DNA of 64,000 nucleotides from Candidatus Gastranaerophilales bacterium HUM_9 (GTDB lineage: Bacteria > Cyanobacteriota > Vampirovibrionia > Gastranaerophilales > Gastranaerophilaceae), in assembly GCA_002103075.1 (NCBI GenBank), contig DABG01000010.1, forward strand, positions 1-64,000, in the 5' to 3' direction. Position 1 is the stretch's first letter; every line of letters begins with the position of its first letter. Position numbers and translations under genes: made by a program. Shown here piece by piece: positions 26,533 through 36,406 of this stretch. Under the pieces are notes generated by a model. The model did no database searches, was not told the origin of the DNA, and was given only the letters and a program-made list of their open reading frames with translations.

Positions 26533-28332
26533 CTAATTTTTATTTTTTTTTAATTTTATTTTAATTCCTAATATTGTTAAATATTTACACCCACCACTAT
26601 TTTTGATAGAAAATATTTTTTCTAAAAGAACTGATATTCTTTTTTTATTTTTATTATATTTCGTTACTTTTATATTTTCTCCATAATTTTGTGAAATAAT
26701 GTTTGATATTTCTTTGGCTATTTTATAATACACTTCTCTTTCATAATGGCGTATATTATCTTTTAACTGAGAACGTTCGGACACAAATTTTCTTACATCA
26801 ACCAAGTATGTATTATTATTGTCTTTAACAAATTCATCTACTAATTTATTCATTTCAATATGGACTTTATACCTATCCACTTCATTTTTATTTTCATAAG
26901 GAACTTCACAGCCATTTAACAATATCAAAGTTGTTTCATTCCCAATATGATTTCTAATAAACTTGAGATTTTTTATAAAATCTTCATCTGAAATTCTGCC
27001 AATAAATTCAAAATTTTCTTTAAACCAAGTATAATCTTGATTAATACCATCTGTAAAAGAATCAAAATTAAAAGGTTTCTCATAATTACCAAATGCAATT
27101 TTTATATTTTTATTTTTCTTAAACTGGTAAACTGCCTGTGTATAATCCATTAAAACAGACAAAATTATTACATTATATTTTTTTGAGAACAATTCTGTTT
27201 TAAAATTATCTTCCCATATAAATGGAACTTTTTCTTTAATTTCATCTAATTCCTGATAATTATAATAACTGTCTAAAGCAAATACACTATGATCTCTATG
27301 ATATTGTCTATAATTAAACTCTGTGACAAAATTTTTAAAATGAATATATGGCTCCATCTGTCTTAAATCACATCCCCCACGTAACAGAACAGAGACATCA
27401 AATGTATCCTTATCAATTTTAATATCATTCGATTTTTTATTTATCCAATTTGGACAATAATCTTTTTTTACATCTGATATAACATCTCCAACCTTTTCAA
27501 AATCTGGATAATTTAAAGTAGCATAAACATATTGTTCAACTCCCATACCAATTGTTCTACAAGAAAACAAGAAATGTTTTGCTTTATTTTTAATAAGTGA
27601 AACAAAACCAACAATCCCATAATCCCCATAATTATCTTTGACACGAATATAACAATTTTTGTAATTTTTATTTGACAATAACTCTTCTAACTCATGTTCA
27701 TTTAATCTGATTTTTGTATAGTTTAATTGGTTACTTCTGTTTATTAAATCTAAAATTCGTTCTTTTTCATTCTCACAATCATAACAAATATCAACTTTTA
27801 TATTTGATTTAATTAAAAACTCATCATTTGACGAACAAGAGTTTTGAGCAACTTGTTTTTCTTCTAATACTTTGAATTGTTTCAAGCGTTTATGTTGTTT
27901 ATCTTCATTTCCTTTCAAATATTCAGAATTTAATAGTTCTGAGATTATAGTTGGTTCAGCTACACTAATCTCAGGTAGAATTTGCTTTGCCTCTCCTAAG
28001 TTATGTGGATTATCATCTATAAACAAAACATTAACAGGTCTTAGCCGGCATTCTTCAATAATTTGTTTGATTTGAGCACCTTTAGGATTCCAATTTATTT
28101 TAGGAAATACAAACAAATCCCAAATTCCGAGCTCTGAAAGTTTATTTTTAACCACTTCATAATCATTTTTTGATGATATTGAATTCATTATTCCTCTATC
28201 AACAAATGATTTTATTAACTCGACATTATCAGAATTTATTTCAACCTCCTCTTCAGAAATAGTTCCCTTCCAAAAAGTATCGTCCATATCCCATATAATA
28301 AGTTTTATATTGTTATTTAGCTCATGTGTCAT
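26533..28332 (-). CDS. FkbH-like HAD-IIIC protein with acyltransferase-like and SGNH-like parts
   Basis: The protein has 599 residues from the ATG at 28332, preceded by AGGAGG. The longer frame (start 28398) runs into the duplicated leader and is rejected. The HAD domain has IIWDMDDTFWKG near the N-terminus, SSKND and VLFIDDNPHN. A GNAT-like region (to ~300) follows, as in FkbH, then a ~200-residue part starting with LLRGGCDLRQ that may be an SGNH/DUF6270-like domain. The C-terminus is the shared module (KIFSIKN, then YLTILGIKIKLK). It sits at the end of the nonulosonate section and probably decorates or transfers a substituent to the glycan. Substrate unknown. Confidence 0.7.
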   Translation of the reverse strand: MTHELNNNIKLIIWDMDDTFWKGTISEEEVEINSDNVELIKSFVDRGIMNSISSKNDYEVVKNKLSELGIWDLFVFPKINWNPKGAQIKQIIEECRLRPVNVLFIDDNPHNLGEAKQILPEISVAEPTIISELLNSEYLKGNEDKQHKRLKQFKVLEEKQVAQNSCSSNDEFLIKSNIKVDICYDCENEKERILDLINRSNQLNYTKIRLNEHELEELLSNKNYKNCYIRVKDNYGDYGIVGFVSLIKNKAKHFLFSCRTIGMGVEQYVYATLNYPDFEKVGDVISDVKKDYCPNWINKKSNDIKIDKDTFDVSVLLRGGCDLRQMEPYIHFKNFVTEFNYRQYHRDHSVFALDSYYNYQELDEIKEKVPFIWEDNFKTELFSKKYNVIILSVLMDYTQAVYQFKKNKNIKIAFGNYEKPFNFDSFTDGINQDYTWFKENFEFIGRISDEDFIKNLKFIRNHIGNETTLILLNGCEVPYENKNEVDRYKVHIEMNKLVDEFVKDNNNTYLVDVRKFVSERSQLKDNIRHYEREVYYKIAKEISNIISQNYGENIKVTKYNKNKKRISVLLEKIFSIKNSGGCKYLTILGIKIKLKKNKN

Positions 28333-28358
28333 CTTTATTCCTCCTGCCCATAATAAGC

Positions 28359-28434
28359 GTTTATCCTTGTCGTAACCCATAAAAAACCTATTTTCCATGA
28401 CTATTTAAACAAATTATTCAGATTTATGCAAGGA
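28359..28434. repeat. 76-bp direct repeat, copy B (upstream of the FkbH-like gene)
   Basis: Near-identical to 26420-26495, including the coding bases for MGYDKDK and the CTATTTAAACAAAT and TTATGCAAGGA blocks. In this copy the short reading frame runs on into the FkbH-like frame but ahead of that gene's ribosome site. The two copies bracket the FkbH-like gene exactly, suggesting duplication or insertion. Confidence 0.85.
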
Positions 28435-28496
28435 AAATATTAGATATATTCAATTAAATATTTTCTATAAGCATCAAAATTTTTATAAAAATCAGA

Positions 28497-29822
28497 CTAA
28501 TGTACTTTTTTACTACTTTTAAATTTAAACTTTAACCCCAAGACTGTTAATTGTTTTCTTTTTTCATCAGGAGTTCCAATATTTCTTATAGAAAAAATAT
28601 TTTCTAAAAAAGTATTTTTACGAGGAACAAAAACAGGTTTAGAATATTTTTGATAGAACTTTTTATATTCTGGTAACACATCACACTCGTATACAATAGA
28701 TTTTTTATCCCAATTATCAAATCGTTTACATACTTCGCTAAAAACTTTCAAATCAATATTAACACGTTCTTTCAAAGGATAGTTTTGTATTACATCATAT
28801 CCATCAAGTGCATCTATATTAAAAATAGCCTTTAATGAAACTTTTGATGATGATAAAAACGTAATAATTTTATCAATTTGATTTAATAAATTTACATAAG
28901 TTTCAACAGGTAAAGGTTTTAAATCATCAGGAATATCAATTATTTTACAACTACATTTTTCTCTAAGACTTGACAACAAATTTATCTTACTTGTTGGGTG
29001 TGGCTTTAATATCACAAGAGAATTATCCGTTGTGTATTTATTTATAATATCAACATAAATATTTATTTGGTCATCGTCTTGCATACAGAACCTTTTATCC
29101 TCAAGACGAGATGACAACAATAATATTTTTTTATCATATTGAGAAAAATCTGAACTGATAGAGTTTGCAAAATCATCAACTTTATGTTGAATTTCTTTAT
29201 CACGTTTAATTATATCCAATAATATTTGAGGGTTTGTAGCTGAAATAGGTACACCCGTAATATCTACAGAATCGTCTTTTTTATATGGCGCTAAAGCTAT
29301 AATTTCATCAGGTGATTTCAATTTAAACAATCTTTTTTTTGATGTATTTTGGTTAAAATTAATCAACTTTGAATTAGAAGGATTATTAATCAAACCTGAG
29401 CCGTCGCCATACATAACGAAATGAGCATTTGGATAAGCAATCGTAAGATATATAAAACTACGACTACCTTCTGAATAAAAAACTTCAGAATAGTCATTAT
29501 TATCTAATTGTTTTTTAAATATTGATGCAATATCTTTTTTTAATAGACAATTAAAATAAATCTTATTAAAAAAATTAACTTTCCGTCTTAACAATTTTTT
29601 ATCTATTTCATCATAAATAGAACTATTAATGAGATAGAGGTTTTGAAAAACTTCATTCATTTTTATATAATTCAAAAACTCCTGTGAACATTCATTTTTA
29701 GTAAAAAAAATGTCTATATTAACTTCATCTATAGAATATTTAGTTAAAATAGAAGCTAAACCTGTATACAAGTATGTTAAACTTTGACATTGTAACAATA
29801 TTTTCTTTTTAGAATTCATCAT
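28497..29822 (-). CDS. Polysialyltransferase-like glycosyltransferase (nonulosonate transfer)
   Basis: The 441-residue protein resembles the bacterial alpha-2,8-polysialyltransferase/GT52 group: a VMYGDGSGLI motif near residue 135, a PHPTSK motif (LVILKPHPTSK) near 275 and IITFLSSSKVSLKA near 345. Such enzymes use CMP-activated nonulosonic acids, which fits the NeuB-type and CMP-transferase genes just upstream. No membrane segment is visible apart from the C-terminal shared module (LENIFSIRN, then LTVLGLKFKFK). Donor and acceptor are unknown. Confidence 0.65.
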   Translation of the reverse strand: MMNSKKKILLQCQSLTYLYTGLASILTKYSIDEVNIDIFFTKNECSQEFLNYIKMNEVFQNLYLINSSIYDEIDKKLLRRKVNFFNKIYFNCLLKKDIASIFKKQLDNNDYSEVFYSEGSRSFIYLTIAYPNAHFVMYGDGSGLINNPSNSKLINFNQNTSKKRLFKLKSPDEIIALAPYKKDDSVDITGVPISATNPQILLDIIKRDKEIQHKVDDFANSISSDFSQYDKKILLLSSRLEDKRFCMQDDDQINIYVDIINKYTTDNSLVILKPHPTSKINLLSSLREKCSCKIIDIPDDLKPLPVETYVNLLNQIDKIITFLSSSKVSLKAIFNIDALDGYDVIQNYPLKERVNIDLKVFSEVCKRFDNWDKKSIVYECDVLPEYKKFYQKYSKPVFVPRKNTFLENIFSIRNIGTPDEKRKQLTVLGLKFKFKSSKKVH

Positions 29823-29840
29823 AAACCACCTTTTTTACTC

Positions 29841-30101
29841 TTAAAAATCATCAACACTAAGAGGAGTACCAAAATACAAATCTTTGTTTTCAATTTTTGC
29901 AAGATTAAATCCATGTGCAAAATGTGGACAATGAACAATGAACGGTATATCTAATTTTTTCCATTTTTCAATCGTATCTGTCATATTCGGCACAACATAC
30001 AATTCAATATAATCATACACTCCATCATTATACAAACGAATTGCCTCGTCATAATAATAATCTGTATTTATTGACCCAAGTTTTAAACCGATTTTATACA
30101 T
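29841..30101 (-). pseudogene. Truncated copy of the TIM-barrel isomerase-like gene
   Basis: The 86 residues align over ~70 positions with the N-terminus of the 254-residue protein at 30780-31544: KIGLKLGSINTDYYYDEA against KVGLKLWNINTDFYLEEA, YIELYVVP against YIELYIVP, and CPHFAHGFNLAK against APHFAHKMNLSK. The frame then ends after an unrelated tail (SVDDF). Two thirds of the barrel are missing and no remainder is found in the 18 bases before the next gene. The start overlaps the CMP-transferase stop by eight bases, so it may still be translated. Confidence 0.75.
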
Positions 30102-30783
30102 TGTACATAATCCTATACTTCATTTCTGCAATTTTCCAATCTTCTTCATTATCAATATCTTGAACAGCTGTTTCTGGTAACTCTATTGGAATAGTTGATT
30201 TACAATACAATTTCTGTTCTTGTCTTAATGCAAATGTTTTTAAACAATAAAATTGTCCACAATCATGATAATATGGAGTAAAATCTTGACTTCTTACATT
30301 ATAATTTTCAGGGTATAACATCTTTACTAATCCATTTTCGATAATCAGCCCCCTCTGTGGTGGATAAGAGTATCTAACAATAGGTAATACACTATCAACA
30401 TTTGATTTTATAAGTAATTCCATTGATTCTTTCAATATTTTTGGTGTTATAAATGGCGCAGTAGGATAAATACAAGCTACATATTCAAACTCTTTACCTA
30501 ATTGCTTATATTTATCTAAAACTTCTATCAACACAGGAGCTGTCATTGCCATATCATTCGACATTTCAGGACTTCTATAAAACGGAACACTAGCTCCATA
30601 ATGTTCAGCTATTTCGGCAATTTCAATATCATCAGTTGACACCATTACTTCATCAAAAATTCCACAATCCAATGCTGAATTTATAGAATATGAAATGATT
30701 GGTTTTCCTAAAAAATCTTTTATATTTTTTCTAGGTATTCTTTTACTGCCACCACGTGCAGGAATTATTGCCAATGTTTTCAT
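30094..30783 (-). CDS. CMP-nonulosonate synthetase, PseF-like
   Basis: The 229-residue nucleotidyltransferase has IPARGGSKRIPRKNIKDFLG at the N-terminus, VSTDDIEIAEIA and PTAPFITP. The segment RSQDFTPYYHDCGQFY fits the pseudaminic acid cytidylyltransferase branch (PseF) better than NeuA. It would form the CMP-sugar from CTP and a nonulosonic acid. It overlaps the TIM-barrel gene upstream by four bases (ATGA). The exact sugar is uncertain because other pseudaminate genes are missing here. Confidence 0.8.
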   Translation of the reverse strand: MKTLAIIPARGGSKRIPRKNIKDFLGKPIISYSINSALDCGIFDEVMVSTDDIEIAEIAEHYGASVPFYRSPEMSNDMAMTAPVLIEVLDKYKQLGKEFEYVACIYPTAPFITPKILKESMELLIKSNVDSVLPIVRYSYPPQRGLIIENGLVKMLYPENYNVRSQDFTPYYHDCGQFYCLKTFALRQEQKLYCKSTIPIELPETAVQDIDNEEDWKIAEMKYRIMYNV

Positions 30784-31544
30784 TTTAGTATTTCCTTTAA
30801 TATTGCTACATCTCTTACAAAATCATCTAAATTTGTTTTCGATTTTTTATTTGTTTCAATCGTTATATTTATATTTTGGGGAATCATTGACAAAATTCGT
30901 TTTATGTCAAGGTTTCCGTCACCTAAATTAAAATGTTTATCTAATGTCGTATCTATATCTGTATCACTTAAATGAATTCTTTTAGGTGAAAGGCTCAAAA
31001 ATTTTTCTATATATAAATATGGGTTTATTCCAAAACTATTTGCTGCACAAACAGCATGACCAATATCTAAGCAAAAACCACAATTAGAGTTGTTTATTAT
31101 ATATTCTATTTCCTCAAATTTTGAACCTACATAAAAAGCTTCATTAACAAACGGAAGTGTTTCATAAGGCTTATTTTCAATCAAACTTCTTTTATCACTA
31201 AATGATGATAATTGTTTAGCTGTTTCTTTATAATTTCCACCTGAACCTCCGTGAAAAACTATCACTGAAGCATTTAATTCATCTGCATATTTTTGAACTT
31301 CTTTATATAATAATAAATTCGATTCTCTATATTCAGGCTTTGATAAATTCATTTTGTGAGCAAAATGAGGTGCATGAATATCAAATGGAATAGAAAGAGT
31401 TTTCCATTTTTTTAATAATTCAAGATGAGAAGGAACTATGTATAATTCTATATAATCAAATATTTTTTGTTTATATAATTTACAAGCTTCCTCTAAATAA
31501 AAATCTGTATTAATATTCCAAAGCTTTAGTCCGACCTTAACCAT
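30780..31544 (-). CDS. Sugar phosphate isomerase/epimerase-like TIM-barrel protein
   Basis: The 254-residue protein has the AP-endonuclease-2-type TIM-barrel pattern: DIHAPHFAHKMN, ASVIVFHGGSGG, GFCLDIGHAVCAA and KRIHLSDTDIDTTLDKH with LGDGNLD, and near the end ITIETNKK. The His, Asp and Glu residues at strand ends would bind a divalent metal. It sits between the CMP-transferase and NeuB-type genes and shares a base with the latter's stop, so a role in making or epimerising the nonulosonate precursor is likely. A truncated duplicate lies downstream. Confidence 0.75.
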   Translation of the reverse strand: MVKVGLKLWNINTDFYLEEACKLYKQKIFDYIELYIVPSHLELLKKWKTLSIPFDIHAPHFAHKMNLSKPEYRESNLLLYKEVQKYADELNASVIVFHGGSGGNYKETAKQLSSFSDKRSLIENKPYETLPFVNEAFYVGSKFEEIEYIINNSNCGFCLDIGHAVCAANSFGINPYLYIEKFLSLSPKRIHLSDTDIDTTLDKHFNLGDGNLDIKRILSMIPQNINITIETNKKSKTNLDDFVRDVAILKEILK

Positions 31545-32614
31545 TATATATCACCATGTACTAAACAATCACCCTTAACCTTATCCACATTCAAAGTTTT
31601 ATTTAAAACTAAATCTACTTCAAATGGGAAATATGAATTTTGTGGTGCTGGTCTTAAATACTCTATATCATCTAGAGTAATCTTTTCACCACATTTTTTA
31701 TCCTTTGTTAACCTTATTGAACGTCTTTGTATAATAATAGTGTCTTGCTCATTATCCTCTACACGTTTTATTCCATCTCCTAAAGCATTCTCTAGTTCTC
31801 TTGTTCTTAAAACCATTTCTTTCCAAGTATTTGGATTCATCGCAAATTTATGGTCAGGACCAACTCTATTATTATCATCTGTAAAATGTTTTTCTATAAC
31901 TCTTGCACCTAATGTTACGGCTCCTAACACTGCACTGTGTCCAAATGTATGATCTGATAACCCTAAAATAACATTAGGGAAATATTGTTTAAAAGTATTT
32001 AATACTCTTAAATTCACATACTTCATATTTTTTAAATCTGCTGTATAATTTGTATTACATTGCATTAAAACAACATCTGAATTATTTTTAGAAATCAAAT
32101 CCATAGCTCTTATAACATCATTCATGTCAGATGCACCTGTTGCCAATAAAATTGGTTTATTTAATTTCGATATTCTTTCCAAAAATTCAGTCCACGTAAT
32201 ATCACCTGAACCAATTTTATATGCATTAACATACTTGTCAATTTGTTCTATTGCTTCATAATCATAAGGAGTTGTCATAAATTCAATATCAACTTCTTTA
32301 CAAGTTTTTATCAATTCCTCATTCCATTCTCTTTTACAATGATATTCATCATATATTTCTGCAACAGATTTATCCCAATTATCCTGATGAGATTTTATCC
32401 CTTTCAAATGCTTATATCCATAGTCACTAACGATTTTTTCTGCTAGGAAATGTTGAAACTTTGCACAATCAGCTCCAGACTCTTTTGCTAAATAAATTAA
32501 CTCTTTTGCTCTATTTAAGTCCCCATCATGATTAGCTGCAATATCTGCAATAAAATATGTAGGATATCTTAAACCAATTTTTTTAGTTCCTATTCTTATT
32601 TCTTTATTAAACAT
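31544..32614 (-). CDS. NeuB-family nonulosonate synthase with SAF domain
   Basis: The 356-residue protein has the NeuB barrel (FIADIAANHDGDLNRAKELI, DCAKFQHF, FMTTPYDYEAIE, YKIGSGDITW, CNTNYTA, LGLSDHTFGHSAV, RVIEKHFT) and a C-terminal antifreeze-like SAF domain (~295-350). It condenses phosphoenolpyruvate with a six-carbon amino sugar. The KFQHF and SDYGYKHLKG segments differ from classical PseI, so I leave the product open (sialate, legionaminate, pseudaminate or a variant). It overlaps the upstream reductase gene by eight bases. Confidence 0.85.
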   Translation of the reverse strand: MFNKEIRIGTKKIGLRYPTYFIADIAANHDGDLNRAKELIYLAKESGADCAKFQHFLAEKIVSDYGYKHLKGIKSHQDNWDKSVAEIYDEYHCKREWNEELIKTCKEVDIEFMTTPYDYEAIEQIDKYVNAYKIGSGDITWTEFLERISKLNKPILLATGASDMNDVIRAMDLISKNNSDVVLMQCNTNYTADLKNMKYVNLRVLNTFKQYFPNVILGLSDHTFGHSAVLGAVTLGARVIEKHFTDDNNRVGPDHKFAMNPNTWKEMVLRTRELENALGDGIKRVEDNEQDTIIIQRRSIRLTKDKKCGEKITLDDIEYLRPAPQNSYFPFEVDLVLNKTLNVDKVKGDCLVHGDI

Positions 32615-33476
32615 TTTGATAATCCTTTTTTAATTGTAATATAACTTCCTGTAAGGTAGGGAGTTTATAACCTAATATTGATTCTGCTTTTGAAACATCT
32701 AACCCTAAACTATTTGCTCTTTTTGAAGATAATGATGAAACTTTACCTACAGAAGTATTGTCTAAAGAAAAATTGAACACCTCAGCAACAGCTTCTATAA
32801 ACTGTTTTTTTGAAAACACTTGTGTGCTTGCCAAATTTATAATCCCACTCACATCTTTTTCTAAAATATCAAACAAACATCTTGAAAACTGAGAAACACT
32901 AATACTTGATGTAAAATAATCATCAAACATTGTTATATGTTCATTTTTATTAAATGAATTTATAACCCATTCTACGAAAGTAGGATTTTCTTTTATACCT
33001 TTAAATCCTACAATATTTGTTCTTATAACTAAAGAATTTGAATTGGTTAATGCAAACATCTCTCCTGAAAATTTAGTTCTAGCATATTCATTTAAAAAAG
33101 ACACTTGAGCATCCTCATTATGTTTTTGGATACCATCACCATTAAAATAACCATCTGTAGAGATATAAACATATTTAAAATTATATTGAGTAGCTAAATC
33201 AGATAAAATAGCACTTGGTCTTGCATTTGTTTCGTATGCGAGTTTAACATTTTCATCACATAAAGTATGATTAATAATTGCACAAGTATTAATTACAATA
33301 TCAGGCTGAATCCTTTTAATATATTGTTCCAAGCTATCTATAGCTGTAACATCTACCTCTGTTCTTGTAGTAGCAATTATGTTCTTATCACGCAACAGCC
33401 CTTCTTTTACAAGCGCCCTTCCTAACATTCCATTACTACCTAAGATAATAATCTTAACATTACTATTTCTTGCCAT
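32607..33476 (-). CDS. RmlD-like NAD(P)-dependent sugar reductase (SDR)
   Basis: The protein has 289 residues from the ATG at 33476; a TTG four codons upstream is rejected. It carries the N-terminal Rossmann motif IILGSNGMLGRALVKEG, INTCAIINHTLCDEN, the catalytic YISTDGYFNG and EYARTKFSGE (Tyr-x-x-x-Lys). The family includes dTDP-4-dehydrorhamnose reductase. Being coupled to the NeuB-type gene, it more likely acts on the nonulosonate precursor or product than on rhamnose; no rmlA, rmlB or rmlC is present. Confidence 0.75.
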   Translation of the reverse strand: MARNSNVKIIILGSNGMLGRALVKEGLLRDKNIIATTRTEVDVTAIDSLEQYIKRIQPDIVINTCAIINHTLCDENVKLAYETNARPSAILSDLATQYNFKYVYISTDGYFNGDGIQKHNEDAQVSFLNEYARTKFSGEMFALTNSNSLVIRTNIVGFKGIKENPTFVEWVINSFNKNEHITMFDDYFTSSISVSQFSRCLFDILEKDVSGIINLASTQVFSKKQFIEAVAEVFNFSLDNTSVGKVSSLSSKRANSLGLDVSKAESILGYKLPTLQEVILQLKKDYQNV

Positions 33477-33611
33477 TATTACCCACAATATTTGTTAATA
33501 TTTACTAATTATCAACTTATTCATGTCATAATTTACTAATATTGTCAACCAAAATTAGTATTTTTTATCATTTTCTCAAATTATAATTACTTCATTTTGT
33601 GATTACATAAA

Positions 33612-34625
<1,014 letters not shown>

Positions 34626-34745
34626 TTATTTTTTGAACAAAATCGTTGTTTTGTTGTGTTCAATTATAACATAAACGTATAATTTAAACATTAAGTTACC
34701 ATCAGCGACTATTTGTTTTTACATTTAGTTAATAATTGATTAATA

Positions 34746-36047
34746 TTAAATTTTTCCAACACAAACATATTCAAATCCACGTTGAACAGTTCTTTCCATG
34801 TTATATTGGTTTCTACCATCAAATATAATCGGTGTTTTCAACAATTCTTTAATTCTATCCATATCAGGACGTCTAAATTCGTTCCATTCTGTTAATAACA
34901 ATAGCGCATCTGCATTATTCAATGTTTCATAACTAGATTTTGCATAAGTAATTCTGTCTTGAAAATGGTATTTTGCTGAATTCATAGCTTTTGGATCATA
35001 CGCCTGAACTTTTGCACCTCTATTCAACAAATCGTTAATAATAGTAATAGCAGGAGCTTCTCTCATATCATCTGTTTTAGGTTTGAAAGCCAGACCCCAA
35101 ACAGCAAAAGTTTTGCCAGTCAAATCTTCACCAAATCTAGCAATAATCTTATTTATAAACAATTGTCTTTGCTGTTTGTTTGTTTCATCAGCAGATTTAA
35201 TAATATTCATATCAATACCGTTATCGGCACCCGTCTTAATCAAAGCCTTAACGTCTTTAGGGAAACAGCTACCACCATAACCTAATCCTGGGAACAAGAA
35301 CTTATTTCCAATTCTTGAATCTGTAGACATTCCAACTCTTACCATTTCTGCATTAGCACCAACCTTTTCGCAAAGTTGAGCAATTTCATTCATAAACGAA
35401 ATTTTTGTTGCTAAGAATGAATTTGAAGCATATTTTGTCATCTCTGCAGATTTTACGTCCATTACAATAACACGGTTACCTGTTCTAAAGAATGGTGAAT
35501 AAATATCTTGCATAATAGCAGTTGCTTTTTCTGAGTTTGAACCAATAACAACTCTATCTGGCATCAAAAAATCGTCAACAGCGTTACCTTGTTTCAAAAA
35601 TTCAGGGTTTGATACTACATCAAAATCATAATCCGTATGTTTTCTAATTATTTCAGTAACTTTTTCTGCAGTACCAACAGGAACGGTTGATTTATCAACA
35701 ATAACTTTATAACCGTTCATTGCTTTTGCAATTTCTTCTGCTACACCTAAAACATAATGTAAATCAGCAGAACCATCTTCATCTTGAGGTGTACCAACAG
35801 CGATAAAACATACTTCTGATTTTTTCACAGCCATATCTATATCAGAGGTAAAGCTCAAACGATTTTCTAACACATTAGATTTCACAAGTTCTTCTAATCC
35901 TGGTTCATATATCGGAATAATACCTTGTTCTAATTTTTTCAATTTTTCATCGTTGTTGTCTACACAGATAACATCGTTACCCATATCAGCCAAACAAGCT
36001 CCAGCTACTAAACCTACATATCCTGTACCAATTACCGTTATTCTCAT
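34746..36047 (-). CDS. ugd: UDP-glucose 6-dehydrogenase
   Basis: This 433-residue enzyme oxidises UDP-glucose to UDP-glucuronate. The N-terminal Rossmann motif is VIGTGYVGLVAGACLAD. The catalytic cysteine is in FPGLGYGGSCFPKDVKAL near residue 260, and the C-terminal domain has WGLAFKPKTDDMREAP. Length and motifs are normal. The product is a precursor of acidic glycans. The gene has a strong GGGGG ribosome site and 135 bases separate it from the pseB-like gene. Confidence 0.93.
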   Translation of the reverse strand: MRITVIGTGYVGLVAGACLADMGNDVICVDNNDEKLKKLEQGIIPIYEPGLEELVKSNVLENRLSFTSDIDMAVKKSEVCFIAVGTPQDEDGSADLHYVLGVAEEIAKAMNGYKVIVDKSTVPVGTAEKVTEIIRKHTDYDFDVVSNPEFLKQGNAVDDFLMPDRVVIGSNSEKATAIMQDIYSPFFRTGNRVIVMDVKSAEMTKYASNSFLATKISFMNEIAQLCEKVGANAEMVRVGMSTDSRIGNKFLFPGLGYGGSCFPKDVKALIKTGADNGIDMNIIKSADETNKQQRQLFINKIIARFGEDLTGKTFAVWGLAFKPKTDDMREAPAITIINDLLNRGAKVQAYDPKAMNSAKYHFQDRITYAKSSYETLNNADALLLLTEWNEFRRPDMDRIKELLKTPIIFDGRNQYNMERTVQRGFEYVCVGKI

Positions 36048-36406
36048 AACTTCCCCCTAATACTATATACGTTTAGTTTATCATAAATATATACGTATGT
36101 GTATATTTTGTGTAAAAATTTTGTTTTTTACAAAGAATATTTTGTATTTAATTAGCAATGCGTAATGTGTAATTAAATTTTATACGCAGGGATCCTTCGG
36201 TCGTTACACTTCCTCTGGATGACAGGCTAGGTATGTCTTTCAGAGCCAAGGAAGCAAAGGCACGAGCAAAGCGAGAGTGAAACGTGCGTCAGGTAAAATC
36301 ACACTTTTGCCTGCAAACGTGAACGTTGCCGTTTAACGCGACCGCAGAAGTTGGCAATCGTGGAATCCCTATAAAGATGTTGAGGGACCCCTGAACACAT
36401 TTTCAA
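36048..36406. other. Intergenic region with GC-rich repeat element
   Basis: These 359 bases between ugd and a GT2 gene are clearly richer in GC than the flanks from about 36180 to 36400. They hold the 37-base repeat at 36189-36225 and a GTGGAATCCCTATAAAG block (36359-36375) related to sequence near 52960-52985. No reading frame with a recognisable product was seen. Confidence 0.6.
36189..36225 (+). repeat. GC-rich intergenic repeat, copy 1
   Basis: The core GATCCTTCGGTCGTTACACT plus ~17 more bases matches the reverse complement of 52805-52842 with about three mismatches. It lies in a GC-rich island between genes. Confidence 0.75.

Noticed and set aside
26420..28398. Apparent homology of the RES and FkbH-like proteins through a common MGYDKDK start
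   Set aside because: The shared residues come from the 76-bp DNA repeat. The FkbH-like gene has its own AGGAGG site and starts at 28332.
36190..36400. Degenerate gene remnant in the GC-rich island
   Set aside because: No frame keeps a recognisable domain, and the repeat shared with 52.8 kb explains the composition better.
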